From the NCBI GenBank assembly GCA_017403825.1, contig JAFRDO010000088.1, positions 1 through 47,733 on the forward strand: 47,733 nucleotides of DNA. The letters are read 5' to 3'. Numbering within the stretch: the first letter of the stretch is position 1; each line of letters begins with the position of its first letter. A model generated the notes under the pieces. It had not been told where the DNA came from. It worked only from the letters and a program-made list of their open reading frames with translations, and did not search any database. The DNA is from Kiritimatiellia bacterium (GTDB lineage: Bacteria; Verrucomicrobiota; Kiritimatiellia; RFP12; UBA1067). Positions 1 through 7,877 of this stretch are shown piece after piece. Both the position numbers and the translations under genes were made by a program.

Positions 1-61
1 CTGCTATCTCGGCAAGTATCTCTGCGCGGGAACGGACCTTTTTCGATGATTTGCTTTTCAT
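1..61 (-). CDS. N-terminal fragment of an unidentified protein, cut by window edge
   Basis: Read on the minus strand from an ATG at 61-59, the frame stays open to the window start and gives MKSKSSKKVRSRAEILAEIA, a very basic N-terminus. I do not recognise the family from 20 residues. A TATAAT box on the minus strand (74 to 69) lies 7 nt before the ATG. No Shine-Dalgarno sequence is present, so the mRNA may be leaderless like several other genes in this window. Confidence 0.45.
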   Translation of the reverse strand, partial: MKSKSSKKVRSRAEILAEIA

Positions 62-174
62 GGCATATATTATAGTATATGCGTACCGAAAGTGCAAGCG
101 GAAATTTTGGGGCGCCCGCATAATTTTCTCGGTGCACCCCCATGCCGGTGGCAGTTTACAAGACGCGGCAAAAA

Positions 175-183
175 TGGTATACT
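175..183 (+). promoter_or_regulatory. Extended -10 promoter TGG-TATACT
   Basis: TGG followed by TATACT, with a GTG codon exactly 7 nt further on at 191. This matches the spacing seen at the leaderless-type starts elsewhere in the window. It could transcribe a short ORF or serve as a distal promoter for the Hxs operon. Confidence 0.4.
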
Positions 184-190
184 TTCAATC

Positions 191-346
191 GTGAAGAAGG
201 ACTCCAGCGCCGCCATCCCCACCGCGCTCGCTATCGCGTGCGCTACGGTCTCGTCATTGCGTTCTGCCGCGTCCCCTGATATTTTGAGGGGGGGGGGGGG
301 CTTCTTCGCAGCAAAGCCGCGTAGCGGCCTCCCACGCGTCGCGTAG
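191..346 (+). CDS. Possible small leaderless ORF with a poly-G tract, 51 aa
   Basis: GTG at 191 opens a frame that begins VKKDSSAAIPTALAIACATV, vaguely like a signal peptide, then runs through the 13-G tract as four glycines and ends at 346. Support is only the promoter spacing and the signal-like start. The second half has repeat-like composition with no visible domain. It may be a decayed gene whose frame was lost at the G run. Existence as a real protein is doubtful. Confidence 0.2.
   Translation: MKKDSSAAIPTALAIACATVSSLRSAASPDILRGGGGFFAAKPRSGLPRVA
288..300 (+). repeat. Homopolymeric G13 tract
   Basis: Thirteen consecutive G residues downstream of the promoter at 175-183 and inside the weak ORF 191-346. 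Such tracts change length by slipped-strand mispairing and are also error-prone in sequencing, so the exact length is uncertain. Confidence 0.8.
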
Positions 347-484
347 CGCGTTCTGTGAGCATAGCTTGTGTCGGCCATTTGAGTTGGCCATGTCAACAAG
401 ACAGATTCTTGGTGTTCAATCTGCCTTTAGGGGGATTTTCTGAGTTTCTAATCCACAACAAAGGAAAGGAGAAAACAAAAGCAA

Positions 485-742
485 ATGAAGAAGATAGCAG
501 CAGCAGTGGCCGGCGTTTTGTTCGCTGGGCTAATGACTGGGGCGGCGAAGAACGACGCCAACGTCAAGGTTGAGCGTGAGGCGCGTATGCAGAAGCTGGA
601 CTCCGTTACGGAGAATAGCCCTGTGTACTTCTCTCAAAGCCAGCAAGGCGGCCAGTCGGTGGTCCAATGGCACAGTTCACACTATTCGCATAGTTCGCAC
701 AGCTCGCATTATTCGCATAGCTCACACCGTTCGGGTTGGTGA
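485..742 (+). CDS. hxsA: His-Xaa-Ser repeat RiPP precursor HxsA
   Basis: An 85-residue precursor peptide. Residues 1-21 form a Sec-type signal (KK, then a hydrophobic IAAAVAGVLFAGLMTGA stretch). Residues 22-62 form a charged linker. The C-terminus carries seven tandem His-Xaa-Ser tripeptides (63-83) followed by Gly-Trp. At DNA level the tail is two 27-bp units, each encoding HSSHYSHSS, plus HRSGW. The units use different synonymous codons, so the peptide pattern rather than the DNA has been kept. A purine-rich Shine-Dalgarno (AAGGAG, 466-471) lies before the ATG. In the Hxs system the His-Xaa-Ser tract is thought to be the substrate of two radical SAM enzymes encoded next door. The chemistry of the product is not known to me. 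The signal peptide suggests export of the product. Confidence 0.88.
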   Translation: MKKIAAAVAGVLFAGLMTGAAKNDANVKVEREARMQKLDSVTENSPVYFSQSQQGGQSVVQWHSSHYSHSSHSSHYSHSSHRSGW

Positions 743-745
743 TTA

Positions 746-1036
746 ATGCGTTTCAGCGTAGCGACGCGAGACTATCCACAGACGGCGATACTTGCTGCCG
801 TAAAAAAGCAGCAGGTGTTCGCCGACTGGAGGATCGAGGGGCGGAGCGGTGAGACAATCGTTCTTGCATTTGACAGGCCCATTTCGTCATTGACTGAAGA
901 TGGTTGCGTACAACGTTTCCGTCAACAGCTTGACGATGAAGTACTTAGGGGAAAACTGGAATCTGATTTTGGCCACGTCCGGGACATGCTTGTTGACGCG
1001 GCACTTTCCCCGATCATAGGCCAAAAAGGGTGCTAA
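746..1036 (+). CDS. hxsD: His-Xaa-Ser system protein HxsD
   Basis: A 96-residue protein starting 3 nt after hxsA. Its size, position and the central motif FRQQLDDEVLRGKLESDF followed by a helix ending in SPI fit the HxsD family, which always accompanies HxsB and HxsC. The function is unestablished; a peptide-binding or chaperone role for the precursor is plausible but is my inference. No signal peptide or membrane segment, so it is cytoplasmic. The stop codon overlaps the next start (TAATG), implying translational coupling with hxsB. Confidence 0.82.
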   Translation: MRFSVATRDYPQTAILAAVKKQQVFADWRIEGRSGETIVLAFDRPISSLTEDGCVQRFRQQLDDEVLRGKLESDFGHVRDMLVDAALSPIIGQKGC

Positions 1037-2457
1037 TGCCCAGCCCCTATCAATTACTTCCTTTTGAATTCAAGAGGAAAGCCAATGGGGAAGTTCTTCT
1101 CGTAAACGAATGCGGGGATTTCCTTTCCCTGCCCTCTGATGATTTCCGGAATCTTGTCCAAAAGCAGTTTGGGGCTTTATCTCAGGCGACTTTGCATAAG
1201 CTTGAGAGTCGCCAAATGATCGTTGATGAGAAGCATTTTGATACGGCGTTGATGCTTCTCGGGAACAAATATCGTTCGAGACGTGAGTACCTTTACACCT
1301 CTACAGCGCTTCATATGCTTGTGGTGACGCTTCGGTGTAATCACAAATGCGAGTATTGCCAAGTTTCAAGCCGAGAGGAAGATGCCTACAAGTACGACAT
1401 GAAGCCAGAAGTGGCTGAGAAGATTGTCGATTTGATTTTTGAGTCTCCAAGCCCGACCGTAAAAATTGAGTTTCAGGGCGGAGATGCGCTGTTGAATTGG
1501 CCCACCGTGATGGCGGCAGTCCATCATGCCGAGAAGATCAACTCCGAAGATAAGAAAGAGCTGGAGTTTGTAATTTGCACTAACCTCTATGCATTGGAAG
1601 AGAGTCATATTGCCGATATTAAGAAACACAAGATAAACATCTCGACATCGCTTGATGGCCCGTGCTGGATGCATGACAAGCACAGGATATTGCGTACAGA
1701 TGGAAGCAGTCACAAGGTGTTCGTTGAAAAGCTGGCCCTTGCACGAAAGCATCTTGGCCATGGGTGCGCAAATGCCCTGATGACGGCGACGAGCGATTCT
1801 CTCGACAACATAGAGGCGATAATAGACGAGTACGTTTCCCTTGGATTCAAGGGCGTCTTTTTCAGGGCGCTGAATCCATACGGCGACGCGCACAAGAACA
1901 ACCTGTACTACTCGCCCGAACGATATTTTGAGATGTACAAGCGTGGGCTTGAGTACATCATCGATCTAAATAGGAAGGGCAAGCATTTCACCGAGTATTA
2001 CACCGGTTTGCTTCTTCGCAGAATACTGTCGCCATACGCAACTGGATTTGTCGATCTTCAATCGCCATCGGGGGCCGGAATAAGTGGAGTGATATATGAC
2101 TACACCGGCGATGTGTATCCCGCTGACGAGGCACGGATGTTGGCCCGGATGGGGGATTCCCGTTTCAAAATGGGCAATGTCTTTGAGAAGAGTTACAAAG
2201 AGATATTCCTTTCTGACGTGTTGAAGAAAATAGTCAAGGAAAGCTGTGTAGAAACGATACCTGGATGTTCTTCCTGCGCATATCGCACATACTGTGGTGT
2301 GGATGTCTTCCGCAACTACCTTGAAACGGGTGACATTTCCAACGTTCGGATGGATGGCTTCTTCTGCCGCAAGCAGACTCAGATATTCGACTACCTTTTT
2401 GATAGGATTGAAGATCCTGATTTCTTTGAAGTAGTCAGCAGGTGGATTGGGGGGTGA
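1036..2457 (+). CDS. hxsB: Radical SAM peptide maturase HxsB
   Basis: A 473-residue radical SAM enzyme predicted to modify the HxsA peptide in the cytoplasm. An N-terminal domain of about 90 residues (LLPFEFKRKANGEVLLVNE) precedes the 4Fe-4S motif CNHKCEYC (Cys101, Cys105, Cys108), a CxxxCxxC. The later EFQGGDALLNW matches the glycine-rich SAM-binding region. The C-terminus has a SPASM-like cysteine set (SCVETIPGCSSCAYRTYC, then FFC) that should bind auxiliary iron-sulfur clusters. I start it at ATG 1036, which overlaps the hxsD stop. A GTG at 1030 would add two residues. It agrees with HxsB in size and gene order. Confidence 0.88.
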   Translation: MPSPYQLLPFEFKRKANGEVLLVNECGDFLSLPSDDFRNLVQKQFGALSQATLHKLESRQMIVDEKHFDTALMLLGNKYRSRREYLYTSTALHMLVVTLRCNHKCEYCQVSSREEDAYKYDMKPEVAEKIVDLIFESPSPTVKIEFQGGDALLNWPTVMAAVHHAEKINSEDKKELEFVICTNLYALEESHIADIKKHKINISTSLDGPCWMHDKHRILRTDGSSHKVFVEKLALARKHLGHGCANALMTATSDSLDNIEAIIDEYVSLGFKGVFFRALNPYGDAHKNNLYYSPERYFEMYKRGLEYIIDLNRKGKHFTEYYTGLLLRRILSPYATGFVDLQSPSGAGISGVIYDYTGDVYPADEARMLARMGDSRFKMGNVFEKSYKEIFLSDVLKKIVKESCVETIPGCSSCAYRTYCGVDVFRNYLETGDISNVRMDGFFCRKQTQIFDYLFDRIEDPDFFEVVSRWIGG

Positions 2458-2458
2458 A

Positions 2459-3529
2459 ATGGCGGCGCACTTTACATCAAAAAGGCCGGTGTCGAACTCC
2501 ATACCACCCAACGGCACAATTAGAAGGGTGACGAAAAATCCGTTCGCTTCAGGTGATGATGTTGTGTCATGTTCTTCTTTCTCGTTTCGCAAATGCTTGA
2601 ACGTCGGGAACATCAAGGAACTAAATTCGGGTGATATCGTAAAGCTATTCCCGGATGGCAGGATTATTCGCCTGTGGGATGCGACATCGTTCCAGAACTG
2701 CCTGTTTGTCACAAATGGATGTAACTTCCGTTGCCTCATGTGCCCTCAGCCGCCGTGTGCAGACAATCCTGACCAGCACAATGAGAACTTGCGACTACTT
2801 GAGCTGATGAATTGCAAGGTGGAGATGATTGGCATAACCGGTGGTGAACCGACTTTGTTCCCTGAAAGGTTGATGGAGTATTTTGATGTAATCAACCGGA
2901 AGTTTCCATCCTCTCGTGTTGAGATTCTTACCAACGGAAGCATGTTTTCAGACTTTGCCATGTCAAAGCGTCTCGCGCTTGCGGCACCGCTTGACATCTG
3001 CTATTGCGTTTCGATACATGGCGATACGGGGTCGTTGGCTGAAAGCATAATGAGGTGCAATGGCGGATGGGACAAGGCGCTTCAGGGGATAAATAATCTT
3101 GCCAAATTGCAGCAACAGATCGAGATACGGGTGGTGTTGACTAAAAATAATGCACCTTATCTTGAAGACATAGCCGTGTTCTTGTACAGGAACTTTCCCT
3201 TTGTATATCATATCGCGTTCATGGGGCAGGAGATCACTGGAGAGGCGTTGGAAAACTATTCCGAAATATGGGTAGAGCCAATAGATTATGCGTCAAGTCT
3301 TGATTGCGCTGTCCGGTATCTTGCGGCGATGGATATGAACGTGTCAATTTACAACATCCCGCTTTGCTTGCTGCCGGAGACTTCAAGGAAATTTGCGGCC
3401 CGCTCAATATCGGACTGGAAGCAGACATATATCGAGAAGTGTGAAGGTTGCATGATGAAGTCTGATTGTTGTGGCTTTTTTACCACAAGTGGGAAACATT
3501 ACCCCAGAGGGATTATTCCGTCCAAATAA
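2459..3529 (+). CDS. hxsC: Radical SAM peptide maturase HxsC
   Basis: The second radical SAM enzyme of the Hxs pair, 356 residues. After an N-terminal segment with NPFASGDDVVS, the cluster motif is CNFRCLMC (Cys88, Cys92, Cys95), followed by ITGGEPTLFPE and EILTNGS, typical radical SAM core motifs. The C-terminal CEGCMMKSDCCGFF probably binds an auxiliary cluster. Start chosen at ATG 2459, one base after the hxsB stop and preceded by a run of G that can act as Shine-Dalgarno; a TTG at 2447 is less likely. It lies within the operon and is cytoplasmic. Which of HxsB or HxsC does which step is unknown. Confidence 0.88.
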   Translation: MAAHFTSKRPVSNSIPPNGTIRRVTKNPFASGDDVVSCSSFSFRKCLNVGNIKELNSGDIVKLFPDGRIIRLWDATSFQNCLFVTNGCNFRCLMCPQPPCADNPDQHNENLRLLELMNCKVEMIGITGGEPTLFPERLMEYFDVINRKFPSSRVEILTNGSMFSDFAMSKRLALAAPLDICYCVSIHGDTGSLAESIMRCNGGWDKALQGINNLAKLQQQIEIRVVLTKNNAPYLEDIAVFLYRNFPFVYHIAFMGQEITGEALENYSEIWVEPIDYASSLDCAVRYLAAMDMNVSIYNIPLCLLPETSRKFAARSISDWKQTYIEKCEGCMMKSDCCGFFTTSGKHYPRGIIPSK

Positions 3530-3539
3530 AGGTGCCGCC

Positions 3540-4076
3540 ATGAAGGGGCATGTTCATAGGCGGCCGATTTCTAATGAGCCATCATTATGGCTTCAGGAGT
3601 TGATTCCTAAGATGGAATTAATTCCAGAAGGCCTAATTCTTGATATTGCGTGTGGGTATGGTAGAAATGGTTCGTTGCTGTTGTCTTTGGGGCGTAGAGT
3701 TCATTTTATCGATATTAATCAAGAGGCATTAGATTTTATTGATCAACACTACGACAAACGACTTGCTACAATTGTCAATAAAGATCTTTCAAGGGTGAAT
3801 CTAGGATATCCTCTGAATAGTGTCGCTGGTATAATAATGGTTCATTATTTCAATGCCGCAATTATTATTGAGGCAGTTAATTCGTTAGTGACTGGTGGTT
3901 TCTTATACTATGAGAGTATAGATGATAGGGGAGGGAACTATTTGGAGTTGCCGCCAACTGGGTGGTTTAGAAATAATTTTAAAAGTGAGATGGAATTTGA
4001 TACGTATGTCGAGCGTCCATCAAGGCATGATGAACAGAAATCCATCATCAGATTGTTTGGTAGGAAAATCACTTGA
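3540..4076 (+). CDS. Class I SAM-dependent methyltransferase
   Basis: A 178-residue protein with the Rossmann-fold SAM-binding motif ILDIACGYGRNGSLLL (around residues 33-48), an acidic motif II (VHFIDINQEAL) and a later GGFLYYE strand. It resembles small TehB-like methyltransferases. ATG 3540 follows hxsC by 10 nt; an upstream ATG at 3471 would overlap hxsC heavily and adds unlike sequence. The position straight after the two radical SAM genes suggests it could methylate the modified peptide, but that is inference. Codon use is markedly more AT-rich than in the rest of the window, which supports horizontal origin. Confidence 0.8.
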   Translation: MKGHVHRRPISNEPSLWLQELIPKMELIPEGLILDIACGYGRNGSLLLSLGRRVHFIDINQEALDFIDQHYDKRLATIVNKDLSRVNLGYPLNSVAGIIMVHYFNAAIIIEAVNSLVTGGFLYYESIDDRGGNYLELPPTGWFRNNFKSEMEFDTYVERPSRHDEQKSIIRLFGRKIT

Positions 4077-4093
4077 TTTAAGGATCGCGGGTA

Positions 4094-6304
4094 ATGGGCT
4101 TTAGATTTTATAGACGAATAAAGGTTGCGCCGGGCGTGTCAATAAACCTCGGCAAAAAAGGAGCCAGCGTGTCCGTCGGTCCACGAGGCGCCAAGATGAC
4201 TTTTGGTCCGAATGGCACGCGAACAAGCGTTGGGATACCGGGGACTGGCATGAGATACGAAAAACGTTACACAAATACGGCAACTGGTGAAGGAGGCAAT
4301 GCACCGTGGCAACTTATCGTTGCTGCGGTTTTGGGTGCAGTTGCATACTTCGCTTATCTTTTCTCACGAGTCGAAAAATCTGATGTATGTATTTTTTTGA
4401 TGGTGGTGTGCGGAATCGCCGCCATACTGATGGTTGCATTTTGGATCATATCAATTATCACGGAGTCGAGTAGCGCAGAAATCCAGACGACATATACGCG
4501 GCGTAGTTCGCAGAATCCGCGCTTTGACACGTATGTGCGGGAACTGGCTGCCGCGTCCCAGACCTTTTATTCTTTTCTACGTGAATTGAACCGAAGCACG
4601 AGGTGCCGGAATCAACTTAAGGCGTTGCCGAGCATGGAGTGTTTTGACGATAATGACTCATTCACAATCAACAGCCGACTTGCCGCCATTGTTTATTGCG
4701 ATGTGCGTGACTGTTTCCGAAGGCTTGGATATGACGAAGGAAGGCTGCAAGGCTTGACGGGTATCGGTTATGCAATGTTTGTGCTGTTGCTGATCGACAA
4801 GAAATTCGACCTGTTGCGGTTCCTCGATGTGAATCAGCGAGGAAAGTTGTTGGAGATTGTTGGCAAACTGAAGGATACTGCAAAACTTGAAATTGACATC
4901 GCTGACCACGAGAGCGAGTTTCGTTTTAATGTTATTTTTGGAGTTGCCCACAACGAAGATGAATGGGTACAACGTTTTGCCACACTTTTGTACAGATGGG
5001 CGTCTCTTATCGCAAAGGCAGACGGTGTTGTTACAAGTGCTGAAAGCGAGGCGCTGGCGTCTATCATGAAACTTGTCAACAACAGTACCGGTAGTGGTGG
5101 GAATGTTAGGGTGACGGGGGCGAATGCTGCCCCAAAGGCGGATTTCAACAAAGGTGAAATAGATCTGTTTGCGGATGCTCCACCAGACGAGAATGAGAAC
5201 CCACGTAATGCTCGCGTTGCTGATGCAGACTTGAAGGATGTCAAGAAGGCCGTGGAGTGCATAATCAAGACAGGCCGGGCATCTACTTCTCTTTTCCAAC
5301 GCCACCTTGGATGGGGTTATAACCATGCTGCATTGGTGCTTGACCGGCTTGAGGAGCTTGGTGTAGTGAGTGGACAAAATGGTACAGGCCCAAGGCAAAT
5401 CATCATGGGCCAAGATCAACTTGTGGCGTTTCTGAATCAAGATAAAGTAGCTGCAAAGAAGAGCGTTGCGGAGGCTCCTTTCAATGGTGGACTGAAAGAA
5501 GTAATGCGAAAACTTGACAGCTTGATAGGTCTTGGGCAGGTTAAGGATGAAGTCAGGCAGTTAACCAACTTTATTGAAATTCAATGCAAGCGGAAAGAGC
5601 GGGGGCTGAAGGTTGCGCCAATAACTTACCATTGTGTTTTTACGGGGAATCCGGGAACGGGCAAGACAACGGTTGCGAGAATTCTGGCGGATATATTCCG
5701 GGAACTCGGGGTTGTGAAAAAGGGACATTTGGTTGAGACAGACAGATCGGGGCTTGTCGCTGAGTATGTTGGGCAAACGGCTGTTAAGACGAACAATGTC
5801 ATCGATACTGCGCTTGATGGCGTATTGTTTGTTGATGAGGCTTACACTCTCGTACAGGGTGGCGATCGCGATTATGGCGGAGAGGCTATTGCGACGTTGC
5901 TGAAACGTATGGAGGATGACCGAGGCAGGCTTGTTGTCGTGCTCGCGGGCTATACAGAGGAAATGAAGAAATTCATCAACTCAAATCCGGGATTGCAATC
6001 GAGATTTAGCCGGTATATCGAGTTTCCAGACTACACAGCACAGGAACTTGCAGAGATTTTCTTGATGAACGCGGAGAAGAACCAGTATACTTGCGACAAA
6101 GATGTCCGCGCGTCGATAGTCAATGTGATGGAGGTCGCCGTGCGAAATAAGGATGTTAATTTTGGGAATGCGCGTTATGTGAGAAATCTATTTGAAAAGG
6201 CGATTCAGCGACAGGCGGTGCGGCTCTCAACTGTGGCTCCTATAACAACTGAAATGCTGTCGGAATTGACTTTGCATGATTTGGGATTTGCATACGAGGA
6301 TTAA
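4094..6304 (+). CDS. Membrane-anchored DUF4236-TerB-FtsK gamma-AAA+ fusion ATPase
   Basis: A 736-residue multidomain protein. Residues 1-55 are a DUF4236 domain (MGFRFYRRIKVAPGVSINL, GPRGAKMTFGPNGT). Two transmembrane helices follow (about 73-92 and 98-121). Around 290-330 there is a TerB-like helical segment (WASLIAKADGVVTSAESEAL). Residues about 379-440 match the FtsK gamma winged helix (TGRASTSLFQRHLGWGYN, LEELGVV). The C-terminus (about 485-725) is an AAA+ module of the CbbX/SpoVK/EccA type, with Walker A GNPGTGKTT at 518-526 and Walker B VLFVDEAY with Asp581-Glu582. It should hydrolyse ATP at the membrane and may bind DNA or a partner through the winged helix. It starts 17 nt after the methyltransferase. 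I know of no named protein with this domain order. Its role in the Hxs operon is unknown. Confidence 0.85.
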   Translation: MGFRFYRRIKVAPGVSINLGKKGASVSVGPRGAKMTFGPNGTRTSVGIPGTGMRYEKRYTNTATGEGGNAPWQLIVAAVLGAVAYFAYLFSRVEKSDVCIFLMVVCGIAAILMVAFWIISIITESSSAEIQTTYTRRSSQNPRFDTYVRELAAASQTFYSFLRELNRSTRCRNQLKALPSMECFDDNDSFTINSRLAAIVYCDVRDCFRRLGYDEGRLQGLTGIGYAMFVLLLIDKKFDLLRFLDVNQRGKLLEIVGKLKDTAKLEIDIADHESEFRFNVIFGVAHNEDEWVQRFATLLYRWASLIAKADGVVTSAESEALASIMKLVNNSTGSGGNVRVTGANAAPKADFNKGEIDLFADAPPDENENPRNARVADADLKDVKKAVECIIKTGRASTSLFQRHLGWGYNHAALVLDRLEELGVVSGQNGTGPRQIIMGQDQLVAFLNQDKVAAKKSVAEAPFNGGLKEVMRKLDSLIGLGQVKDEVRQLTNFIEIQCKRKERGLKVAPITYHCVFTGNPGTGKTTVARILADIFRELGVVKKGHLVETDRSGLVAEYVGQTAVKTNNVIDTALDGVLFVDEAYTLVQGGDRDYGGEAIATLLKRMEDDRGRLVVVLAGYTEEMKKFINSNPGLQSRFSRYIEFPDYTAQELAEIFLMNAEKNQYTCDKDVRASIVNVMEVAVRNKDVNFGNARYVRNLFEKAIQRQAVRLSTVAPITTEMLSELTLHDLGFAYED

Positions 6305-6327
6305 TACCAAAGAAAGGAAAACACAAA

Positions 6328-6885
6328 ATGAAAAAAATACTAATGATGGTGGCGGTCTGCCTGATGGCCGCAGCGACGTTCGCGGCGCAGTGCGCGGCGA
6401 CAACCAAGAAGGGTACGCAGTGCAAGCGCCAGGCTTCACCGGGTAGCGAGTTCTGCTGGCAGCACGGCGGCACTACAAAGTCCGAGAGAGCCGCCGGGCA
6501 GTCGTCAGCCGCCCCAAGCAAGACGACACGCCGTGCAGAGTCGAGCGAGACCGTGCCAGTTCCGGCGACAGTAGGCGGACAGTGCGCGGCGACTACGAAG
6601 GCCGGAACGCGGTGCAAGCGCAAGGCGCAGGCCGGCAGCAGGTACTGCTTCCAGCACGCCGCAATGGCGGATGGCGGTACGGTAGAGACGCCTGCTGCGC
6701 CGGTAGCCCACCCTGAGAAGCGCGCGAAGCCGAAGAAGGCTGCCGAGGCCGCGGCAGAGGAGGCGCCGGCAGCCGCGACAAGCGCGGAAACAGGAATATG
6801 CCAGGGCAAGACCAAGAGCGGCGAACCCTGCAAGCGCAAGGCCAAGCCCGGCTCCAAGTTCTGCTGGCAGCACGAGAAGCAGTAG
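6328..6885 (+). CDS. Secreted protein with three DUF5763-type Cys/His repeats
   Basis: 185 residues. A Sec signal (MKKILMMVAVCLMAAATFAA) is followed by three repeats with identical spacing, C-x9-C-x10-C-x2-H: Cys22/32/43-His46, Cys86/96/107-His110, Cys158/168/179-His182. Each has the signature TKxGxxCKRxAxxGSxFCWQH, the DUF5763 pattern, which looks like a small zinc-binding knuckle. Lysine- and alanine-rich linkers separate the repeats. It is predicted to be exported, unusual for a possible nucleic-acid-binding zinc knuckle. The next gene, an exported nuclease, starts 3 nt later, so the two are probably made together. Nucleic-acid or peptide binding is inference. Confidence 0.8.
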   Translation: MKKILMMVAVCLMAAATFAAQCAATTKKGTQCKRQASPGSEFCWQHGGTTKSERAAGQSSAAPSKTTRRAESSETVPVPATVGGQCAATTKAGTRCKRKAQAGSRYCFQHAAMADGGTVETPAAPVAHPEKRAKPKKAAEAAAEEAPAAATSAETGICQGKTKSGEPCKRKAKPGSKFCWQHEKQ

Positions 6886-6888
6886 GCG

Positions 6889-7815
6889 ATGGCGGAGCGG
6901 CGGAGAAAAGGGTCGTTGTTGGGCGGCAGGAAGTTTCTGATAACGCTCGTGTTGCTGGTGGCGGCTTTCGTCTACCAGTACGTGAGGTCTCCGTCGTTCA
7001 GGCGGCAGTGCGGCAGGGTTGTCGCGGAATGGCGCGGGGGCAACGGGCGTGATGCTTGCTGTCCCCGTGCTGGGGAGCGCAACGGGCGGGACGCCTGTTG
7101 TCCCAGTTGGGACAACCTAGACCTGGGTGTTCCGGGAAAGTGCGACCAGGTCATTGAGCGCGAGGGCTACGCGCTCGGCTACGTCGAGGCGTGGGAGCAG
7201 CCCGCGTGGGTAGCGTACCGCCTCACCAAGGACGAGGTTATGTCGCGCAAGGCCAGTCGGGCCGATGCGTTCATGGCCGATCCCGAGGTGCGGACGGGGT
7301 CGGCCTCGCCGGAGGACTATTCGGGCAGCGGCTACGACAGAGGGCATCTTGCGCCTGCCGGTGACATGCACTGGTCTGATAAGACGATGTTGGAGTCGTT
7401 CTACATGAGCAACATCTCGCCGCAGGAACCTTCCTTTAATCGTGGCATCTGGTCAAGGCTTGAACAGGCAGTGCGCCGTTTCGCGTATTCGGAAAGAAGC
7501 GTGTTCGTGGTGACTGGGCCAATCGTCACTGATGATGACGAGAAGACAATCGGACGCAGTAAGGTGCGCGTGCCCGGATTCTACTACAAGGTCATCTACG
7601 ACGAGACTCCGCCGGAAAAGATGATTGCGTTCATTCTGCCGAACGAAGGCTCAAAGAAGCCGCTCGACGGTTTTGTGGTGACGGTGGATGATGTGGAAGA
7701 GGCGACAGGACTGGACTTTTTCAGCTCCTTGCCGTCGGATGTGCAGAAGAGGCTTGAAGCGCATTCCGATCCAGATGCCTGGGCATGGCGCGATTCGCGG
7801 AGGGGCGGAAGATGA
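6889..7815 (+). CDS. Membrane-anchored DNA/RNA non-specific endonuclease
   Basis: A 308-residue NUC1/Serratia-type nuclease. An N-terminal hydrophobic anchor (FLITLVLLVAAFVYQYV, about 13-30) follows an arginine-rich start, so the domain should face the periplasm or outside. The catalytic motif is DRGHLAPAGDM with His153. YMSNISPQEPSFNRGIWSRLE supplies the metal-binding Asn and helix, then VFVVTGPI. Such enzymes cut single- and double-stranded DNA and RNA using Mg2+. Between anchor and domain lies an odd duplicated segment, NGRDACCP twice, which reads like inserted repeat DNA. ATG 6889 lies 3 nt after the preceding stop; the TGA overlaps the next ATG. No immunity protein is recognisable. Confidence 0.88.
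   Translation: MAERRRKGSLLGGRKFLITLVLLVAAFVYQYVRSPSFRRQCGRVVAEWRGGNGRDACCPRAGERNGRDACCPSWDNLDLGVPGKCDQVIEREGYALGYVEAWEQPAWVAYRLTKDEVMSRKASRADAFMADPEVRTGSASPEDYSGSGYDRGHLAPAGDMHWSDKTMLESFYMSNISPQEPSFNRGIWSRLEQAVRRFAYSERSVFVVTGPIVTDDDEKTIGRSKVRVPGFYYKVIYDETPPEKMIAFILPNEGSKKPLDGFVVTVDDVEEATGLDFFSSLPSDVQKRLEAHSDPDAWAWRDSRRGGR
7041..7105 (+). repeat. 39-bp-spaced direct repeat encoding NGRDACCP inside the nuclease gene
   Basis: Two near-identical 26-bp copies (7041-7066 and 7080-7105) lie in frame in the linker between membrane anchor and nuclease domain. Both encode NGRDACCP. The sequence has no counterpart in the enzyme family and looks like a short mobile or slippage-derived insertion that stays in frame. 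Confidence 0.65.
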
Positions 7816-7877
7816 AGGACGTTTGGAAGATGGAGTATATGAAAGCCCAATTGTCTGAGTTGCTGCGGAAAGTGTAA
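7812..7877 (+). CDS. 21-residue coupled small ORF
   Basis: ATG 7812 overlaps the nuclease stop as ATGA and encodes MKDVWKMEYMKAQLSELLRKV before TAA. The next ATG follows immediately and is in the same frame, so the two could be one gene split by an in-frame TAA or two coupled genes. The peptide is amphipathic and helix-like. No family is recognisable. It could simply be a fragment. Confidence 0.35.
   Translation: MKDVWKMEYMKAQLSELLRKV

Larger units (their letters stand above)
62..484. other. Intergenic region upstream of the Hxs operon
   Basis: About 420 bases without a confident gene. They hold an outward promoter for the leftward gene (69-74), a rightward extended -10 (TGG-TATACT, 175-183) with a GTG 7 nt downstream, a run of 13 G (288-300), and a GC-rich stretch (301-350) that looks like repeat DNA. 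A small imperfect dyad (TGGCCA...TTGGCCA) lies near 370-390. No clear sigma70 promoter for hxsA is visible close to its start. Its transcript may begin at 183-191 or near 400-450. Confidence 0.5.
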
